Position numbers and translations under genes: made by a program
Notes under the pieces: model-generated
Database searches by the model: none
Seen by the model: only the letters and a program-made list of their open reading frames with translations
What the model was told of the DNA's origin: nothing
In this document: positions 59,534-64,000 of the stretch, piece after piece
Layout: each line of letters starts with the position of its first letter
Position numbering within the stretch: position 1 is the first letter of the stretch
Assembly (NCBI RefSeq): GCF_016785085.1
Contig: NZ_JAENHO010000004.1
Coordinates: forward strand, 620,001-684,000
Direction of reading: 5' to 3'
DNA length: 64,000 bases
Origin: Paractinoplanes lichenicola
Lineage (GTDB): Bacteria > Actinomycetota > Actinomycetes > Mycobacteriales > Micromonosporaceae

Positions 59534-61026
59534 TGTCCAAGTTGACTGTTGAGGATGTCTTCAAGATCTCTGGCGTGCCGACCCACACCTTCGTGAAGCC
59601 ATCCGAATTTAGCCGGCTCATGGTTGCTCTACGCACGCCTGGCCGAGGTGTGGTTGTAGAAGGTCCGTCAGGGATCGGAAAGTCAACGGCCGTTACCAAG
59701 GTCCTAGACGAGCTAGAAATAGCTAAAGACGTTGTCAAGCTCAGTGCACGAATTCCCTCCGATGTGGAGTATATCGAGCTACTTCCGGAGCTTGGCGGGT
59801 TTGGCACGGTGATCGTGGATGACTTCCATCGCCTTGACGACAAGACGAAAGCTCATCTCGCAGATCTTCTCAAGGTGACAGCCGATCAGGAGGACACAAC
59901 ACGCAAGTTGGTAATCATTGGAATTAACGATGCGGGTAGGGCTCTGATAAAGTCATCTCCGGATCTTTCTAACCGCATCGACGTGGTCAAGTTCGAGATC
60001 GAACCCGACTCCAAAATTGGCGAACTTGTAGCGGCGGGTGAGAATGCGCTCAATGTCCGAATATCTGCTCGTGAGCATATCATTGAAAAGGCACGGGGGA
60101 GCTTCTACCTAGCGCAGCTTCTGTGTATGGATGCCTGCGTAGCCGAAGGTGTAATTGAGAAGCCCGACGCTGAAAGGGTTATAAGTACTTCGTTTGCCGC
60201 AGTGCAGCGTCGAGTCGTGGAACGGCAAAAGGAGCGGTTTGGCGACACGGTTCGTGCCTTCGCTCGTGGAACGAAGTTTCGCCCTAGTGGCCGAGCGCCT
60301 TATCTACACATCCTTAAATGGCTTTCCGAGTCGGATTCGTGGAGCATCTCACTCTCTGAAGAAATGCGGAAGCATCCCACAGAGAAGGTCAGCGTTAGTA
60401 TCGTACTCGACCAAGGCTACCTGAAAAATCTTACAGACAAAGTAGATATATCCGAGATCTTGCACTTCGATCCGGACGCGCGGATTCTTGCTGTGGAGAA
60501 TCCGATGCTTATTTTCTACCTGCGTAACGTCTCGTGGCCTGACTTCGTCCGTGAAGTCGGATTCACGAATGTCGACTACCGGCAGACATACGATTTTGCT
60601 CTCTCATTCGCGGGTGAGGATCGGTCCTACGCGGAGCACCTGCGCAATGCTCTAGAAGACAATGGGCATACCGTATTCTATGATTTTGCCGAACAGCACC
60701 GATTCCTTGGTCAAGACATCGAAGCCTACATGGGGCCAATTTATGCGTCTGACTCTCGGGCTGTTGTTGTCGTTCTTGGTGATAGGTATGGAAGAAAGCG
60801 TTGGACCTTATTCGAGGCGAGCCAGTACAAATCACGTATTGAAGCTGGCGAAGTGATTCCCATCTGGTCCTCCGCTGTAGCGCCGTCGCCCTACGATGAA
60901 ATGCGGAACCGGGGCGGGCTTGAGTATGACCCTCTGGGTGATCTACTTCAACAAGCCACGTCTCATGCCGATGCCCTATCTAAGATGATCGCAGAGCGAT
61001 CGGACGGGTCTAGCGCTCGAGCGTAG
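59533..61026 (+). CDS. P-loop ATPase-TIR fusion protein
   Basis: A 497-residue protein. The N-terminal AAA/STAND-like ATPase has Walker A VVEGPSGIGKSTAVTK near residue 42-57 and Walker B TVIVDDFHRLDD near 92. A helical middle follows (about 200-345), then a C-terminal TIR domain (YDFALSFAGEDRSYAEHLRN near 352, RWTLFEASQYKSR with the Glu near 425, EVIPIWS). This is the order of NTPase-sensor TIR defence proteins that hydrolyse NAD+ when the ATPase is triggered. Divergent from the TIR-HIT operon and convergent with the RepA-TIR gene. Confidence 0.88.
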   Translation: MSKLTVEDVFKISGVPTHTFVKPSEFSRLMVALRTPGRGVVVEGPSGIGKSTAVTKVLDELEIAKDVVKLSARIPSDVEYIELLPELGGFGTVIVDDFHRLDDKTKAHLADLLKVTADQEDTTRKLVIIGINDAGRALIKSSPDLSNRIDVVKFEIEPDSKIGELVAAGENALNVRISAREHIIEKARGSFYLAQLLCMDACVAEGVIEKPDAERVISTSFAAVQRRVVERQKERFGDTVRAFARGTKFRPSGRAPYLHILKWLSESDSWSISLSEEMRKHPTEKVSVSIVLDQGYLKNLTDKVDISEILHFDPDARILAVENPMLIFYLRNVSWPDFVREVGFTNVDYRQTYDFALSFAGEDRSYAEHLRNALEDNGHTVFYDFAEQHRFLGQDIEAYMGPIYASDSRAVVVVLGDRYGRKRWTLFEASQYKSRIEAGEVIPIWSSAVAPSPYDEMRNRGGLEYDPLGDLLQQATSHADALSKMIAERSDGSSARA

Positions 61027-61080
61027 CTAGAAATAACGACTTGATATTGGCGCGGCCAGTCACGCGGAAGTCTGCGGACG

Positions 61081-62526
61081 TCATGATTCTGCCTGTAGGC
61101 GACGAGCGTTTCGTGCCGGCGCTGTTTGCTTCGGCTGGCATAGTGCCTTGAGTTGATCGACGAATTCGGCTCCTGGTAGTTCCCCATCCCTTACATCGCC
61201 ATAATGGCAGTCATTCAAGCTGAACCAGACCTCCCCGGAGCGTAATAGAGGGAGGATGGGCTTGCCTTCACACTCCGCTAGGCGAACCTCTCGCTGCACC
61301 CACCTGGAGCGTTCGGCATCAGGTGTCATGATGACTATTAGGGCAACGCAGCCGACAATCTTTTCTCGTACGACTTCCACCCATCGTTCGCCAACATCGA
61401 TATCATGGTCATACCACGCGTTTAGGTCGGCTTTGGTCAAAAGCTCTGCGAGTTGGCTAGCATAAGTCTTCTCCTCGCGTGGATAGGAAATGAAGAAGTG
61501 TGATATCCGGCTTGTATTTCGCCTTGGTGCCTTATCTTTCTTCTGTTTATGCGGAGTCTCGGCAGATGGAGTAGGCTCTTTTTTGAGGTGTGCTTTGACT
61601 CCTTTAGCAGATTGGGAAAATGCTTGCATAGGCCTAATGTCCAGGTGAATTCCAGAATCATGCAGCGCGATTCGCTGCGACCTGAGAAGAGTTAAAATTA
61701 GCGGCAGGGTCTTCCGTATGTCTCGTTTGACTTCATATTTTATCCGCGATTTCGATGACGCATAGTTCGGATCCGGTATTCCATTAAACCTGGCCGCCAG
61801 GTATTCCCAATTGTAGTGTTCGACTTCCTTGACGCGTTCAAGCTGCGCCGTAAGAAAGACGTACAGATTTGCCGCCAAACCGCCAAACTTCAATAGACTT
61901 AGTGCGTCCAAATCCACCGCTACGGGGTCGCCGTGAGTGAGGTGACGGAAGAAGCTGTCGGAAAACTCAACAAAATTTCGTCTTCCTGCAGGCTGTGGCT
62001 GGCTTCTGGACTGTCCCCACAGCGACCAGTCGGAAAAGATTGGTTCTTCCGGTACTGACCAGTCGTCCCCTATTCTGATGGATGAATTTGTGAGTCGTCG
62101 CAGTTGTTCAGCTAGCCGTTTTCGGCTGCCGTTCATTCCCCCAGTACTGGCGAGGCCCAGCTTCTTCATAAAGGCGCTGTAGGATCCATCCAGTTCGATC
62201 GTGGGTTCGCCACTCCGAAAGGCTTCGCCGCAAAAGAAGGCAAGGAGGAGTACCGCTAGTCCTCCGAACGGCAAGCCGATATCTTGTTCGCCGGTTGCTC
62301 GCGTGATTACGGTTATTTCGGCCGCACCGTTGCGTCGGCGCCACACTCGGTTCCGCGCGTCAGGGCTGCGATAAGGTAATGAACATTGCGTCAGTTCCCA
62401 GGGCAGGTAGCCGGCAGGCTGTCGCTGGCGTATGTGGAACTTTTCGATCGCCTGAGCAAGCTGTAGATCCGCACTTGGACGTCCTGGCACCTGGAAAGGG
62501 TCACACGCCGGCAAGTCCAAGTGCAA
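61081..62526 (-). CDS. RepA-like replication-initiator domain fused to TIR domain
   Basis: A 481-residue protein. Residues about 75-295 match the plasmid RepA C-terminal type initiator: LPFGGLAVLLLAFFCGEAFR, SYSAFMKKLGLASTGGMNGS, RLAEQLRRLTNSSI, FSDSFFRHLTHGDPVAVDLD, LAANLYVFLTAQLERV. A Lys-rich linker (315-340) leads to a TIR domain (SHFFISYPREEKTYASQLAE, WYDHDIDVGERW, SRWVQREVRLAECEGKPILP) with the catalytic Glu near 412. The TTG start is uncertain: the frame is open further upstream without a better start. An IS lies about 86 bp upstream. Confidence 0.8.
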   Translation of the reverse strand: MHLDLPACDPFQVPGRPSADLQLAQAIEKFHIRQRQPAGYLPWELTQCSLPYRSPDARNRVWRRRNGAAEITVITRATGEQDIGLPFGGLAVLLLAFFCGEAFRSGEPTIELDGSYSAFMKKLGLASTGGMNGSRKRLAEQLRRLTNSSIRIGDDWSVPEEPIFSDWSLWGQSRSQPQPAGRRNFVEFSDSFFRHLTHGDPVAVDLDALSLLKFGGLAANLYVFLTAQLERVKEVEHYNWEYLAARFNGIPDPNYASSKSRIKYEVKRDIRKTLPLILTLLRSQRIALHDSGIHLDIRPMQAFSQSAKGVKAHLKKEPTPSAETPHKQKKDKAPRRNTSRISHFFISYPREEKTYASQLAELLTKADLNAWYDHDIDVGERWVEVVREKIVGCVALIVIMTPDAERSRWVQREVRLAECEGKPILPLLRSGEVWFSLNDCHYGDVRDGELPGAEFVDQLKALCQPKQTAPARNARRLQAES

Positions 62527-62613
62527 ACCTACGTTAGGCCTCGCGCCGGCCGCGTTAGCCAGCCCCTGGTAGGTATAGGTCTGTGCAGGAGACAGGCCTG
62601 CGCATGCTTAAAA

Positions 62614-62632
62614 GGCCCTAACACGATCTGCT
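62614..62632. repeat. IS left inverted repeat
   Basis: The inverted repeat shares the core CCTAACACGATCT with the right end and matches it at 16 of 19 positions. Confidence 0.65.
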
Positions 62633-62684
62633 GAATCGATGTTGATCAGCGCTACGAGGTGGAGATCAGTCTCGTTCGTTGGTC

Positions 62685-63490
62685 ATGAGCAAGGCGTGGA
62701 TCGTCGATGACGATCTCTGGAAGCTGATCGAGCCAGTACTGCCGCCATGGCCGGACAAAGCGCCAGGGCCGCGGCCGCTGCCGGATCGACTGTGCCTGCA
62801 AGGCATCTTGTTCGTACTGCACACCGGCATCGGGTGGGAAGACCTGCCGCAGGAGCTCGGGTTCGGCTCGGGGATGACCTGCTGGCGGCGGCTCGAGCGC
62901 TGGACAGAGGCCGCTGTGTTCGACCAGGTGCACCAGATTCTGCTGACCAAGCTGAACGCGGCGAACCGGATCGACTGGTCGAGGGCGGCGATGGACGGCA
63001 GTCACATCGACGCGAAAAAGGGGGTACCGGGACAGGCCCGTCGCCGGTCAACCGCGGGAAGCCCGGCTCTAAGCACCATCTGATCTGCGACGGTCACGGC
63101 ACCCCGATCCACGTGCTCACCTCTGGCGCGAACGTGCCCGACATCAGCCGCGCCCTCGACCTGCTCGACGGCTACCCGCCGATCGCCGGCCGCCGCGGGC
63201 GGCCACGCCGACGGTTCGACACACTGTTGGCAGACAAGGGCTACAGCAGCGACGCGTTCCGCCGGGCCTGCCACGAACGCGGTACCGAACCGATCATCCC
63301 GAAGCCCAAGACCGCAGGATTCAAGGGCTTGGGCAAGCTGCGCTACGTCGTCGAGCAGACCTTCGCCCTGCTGCATCAGTTCCGACGGCTCGCCGTGCGC
63401 TGGGAACGACGCCTCGACATCCACGACGGCCTGGTCGGTCTCGCTTGCGTCCTGATCTGCTGGCGCCGACTGATCAACTGGATCCGCTAG
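62685..63490 (+). CDS. IS5-family transposase with -1 frameshift
   Basis: The first frame (start ATG 62685) encodes the DUF4096-like N-terminus (WKLIEPVLPPWPDKAPGPRP, GIGWEDLPQELGFGSGMTCW) and the first catalytic Asp in AMDGSHIDAKKG. The second frame carries the DDE remainder (GPSPVNRGKPGSKHHLICDG, LLADKGYSSDAF, VVEQTFALLHQFRRL). They join by a -1 slip on A5G5 (63015-63024). Such slips are programmed in many IS5-group elements, so the transposase is probably functional; full length about 268 residues. Confidence 0.8.
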
Positions 63491-63507
63491 GAGATCGTGT
63501 TAGGAGC
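63489..63507. repeat. IS right inverted repeat
   Basis: On the complementary strand this end shares the core CCTAACACGATCT with the left repeat. Confidence 0.65.
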
Positions 63508-63649
63508 TTTAAGCGGCATGCGAGTTGGCTGATGTCGACCGTGCGGTGCGTTTCCCTCCGCTTACGCCCAGGGGATGGTCGGGCAGCGCTCACGACCCGC
63601 AAACCAGATCTCGGGATGCGATCAGGGTGTGCGTGACCTTCGTGTCGGG

Positions 63650-63661
63650 CTCCGGACACGT
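63650..63661. repeat. right attachment core (attR)
   Basis: This is an exact copy of the 12-bp CTCCGGACACGT at the tRNA end. It sits in an imperfect 20-bp dyad (63641-63660, CGTGTC to GACACG), the symmetry expected of serine integrase sites. The sequence after it begins with the terminator presumed to belong to the tRNA. Confidence 0.7.
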
Positions 63662-63665
63662 TAAC

Positions 63666-63710
63666 CCCCACCAGATTCATTCCTCTCGGGGATGGATGTG
63701 GTGGGGTTTT
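63666..63710 (+). terminator. strong intrinsic terminator, probably of tRNA-Leu
   Basis: CCCCACCA (63666-63673) pairs with TGGTGGGG (63699-63706), the stem continues inward with about nine further pairs, and TTTT follows. It begins 4 bases after attR. Joined to the tRNA by removing the element, it would lie about 8 bases behind the tRNA 3' end. Confidence 0.8.
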
Positions 63711-63719
63711 CTGTATCCC

Positions 63720-64000
63720 GCGCTGCGCCGGAATGCGAGTCCGCGCTCCCAATGGTGGGGAAGCCGCCGTTGTTCGGCCGCCGAGCTTGGGCGCGGTGTC
63801 GTGCTCGAGGTGCCGGTCGAGCGTGAGCTTTCCGGGGTTGCAGACGATGACGAGGTCTCGGTCGCGTAGGTGAGTGGCCAGCCCTTCTACTCCAGCTGAT
63901 CTCGTGAGGGCGCCTTGGCGTTTGAGGTCGTGCAGCATCTCGGTGGTGATGCGTCGTTCGGGCCAGTAGATCGCGCGCGGCCGTGCCCCGCTGGAGTGGG
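63720..64000 (-). CDS. possible partial protein at the right edge
   Basis: A minus-strand frame is open from the right edge. The visible part reads RAIYWPERRITTEMLHDLKR, QGALTRSAGVEGLATHLRDR, then DLVIVCNPGKLTLDRHLE and turns non-coding toward 63720. No stop occurs at a natural place in that frame, so the 3' end may be shifted or decayed. Not recognised. Confidence 0.25.

Larger units (their letters stand above)
62612..63508 (+). mobile_element. IS5-family insertion sequence
   Basis: About 897 bp, with one transposase gene split over two frames. Terminal inverted repeats are at 62614-62632 and 63489-63507, and similarity extends a few bases further. TTAA flanks both ends (62608-62611 and 63509-63512) and may be a target duplication. 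It lies between the RepA-TIR gene and attR, so it inserted into the element. Exact ends are not fixed by the sequence alone. Confidence 0.75.
48960..63661. mobile_element. AICE-like integrated element in tRNA-Leu
   Basis: The element is bounded by a 12-bp direct repeat. It carries a large serine recombinase next to the tRNA, a transfer operon (FtsK-type ATPase, DUF2637 protein, small membrane proteins), a reg/Nudix/HD-phosphohydrolase module known from actinomycete integrative conjugative elements, an AT-rich TIR gene island and an IS. A dedicated replication initiator and primase are not seen. Unlike most AICEs, the integrase is a serine and not a tyrosine recombinase. Confidence 0.8.

Noticed and set aside
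62685..63490. Transposase as a decayed pseudogene
   Set aside because: The two frames join at an A5G5 run with the -1 shift usual for this IS group, and all catalytic segments and inverted repeats are intact, so programmed frameshifting is more likely.

Overview
The window is a high-GC actinobacterial chromosome segment. A Micromonosporaceae/Actinoplanes-type host is likely, judged by overall base and codon use, a SARP/AfsR regulator, many LysR/TetR/HxlR/XRE regulators each paired with an enzyme gene, and frequent CGTACG hexamers. No species marker is present, so the genus is inference. Positions 1-48883 are ordinary chromosome; 48960-63661 is an integrated element in a tRNA-Leu gene; chromosome resumes at 63662.

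Chromosomal part. 1-8247: small enzymes with divergent regulators (SRPBCC protein, NmrA/HxlR pair, SDR/MmyB pair, a CrtU-like flavoprotein). 8390-12055: a NicO-type metal exporter with a DUF3500 lipoprotein and a small membrane protein, divergent from a LysR gene. 12060-18209: an HhH protein, an LRV-repeat gene, an AhpD-like/Rrf2 pair with a striking double operator, and two coupled cyclic-di-GMP genes. 18219-20773: two secreted GH43 arabinan-degrading enzymes behind a clear promoter with LacI-like operators. 20781-29807: LysR, TetR and AraC regulators with their neighbours, an AAC(3)-like acetyltransferase, SDRs and small proteins. 29901-33293: a carboxylic acid reductase. 35368-39933: a SARP regulator and two hydrolase genes. 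39979-47103: an FN3 protein / MoxR ATPase / DUF58 / transglutaminase-like operon, then a TPR-FN3 membrane protein and the tRNA. Five chromosomal genes carry single-base frameshifts, so either local decay or assembly indels should be suspected.

Integrated element (about 14.7 kb). A 12-bp direct repeat lies at the tRNA 3' end (48960-48971) and at 63650-63661, and a strong terminator that probably once followed the tRNA now sits at 63666-63710. Next to the tRNA is a large serine recombinase, preceded by an unlisted 55-codon coupled gene. Upstream is a transfer operon: FtsK/Tra ATPase, DUF2637 (SpdB-like) protein, small membrane and zinc-ribbon proteins. A regulatory module of two XRE-DUF5919 paralogues, a Nudix hydrolase and an HD phosphohydrolase matches the reg/nud/mdp content of actinomycete integrative and conjugative elements (AICEs). 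Evenly spaced GACGTC boxes lie in its control region.

The distal part of the element (57.9-62.5 kb) is visibly AT-richer and encodes three different TIR proteins in under 5 kb: a tightly overlapping operon of ThsB-like TIR, HIT hydrolase and multi-pass membrane protein; a divergent P-loop ATPase-TIR protein; and a convergent protein joining a plasmid RepA-like replication-initiator domain to a TIR domain. This looks like an anti-phage/anti-plasmid cargo island. The TIR-HIT-membrane operon and the RepA-TIR fusion are the best candidates for undescribed systems. An IS5-family element (62612-63508) is inserted just upstream of the RepA-TIR gene.
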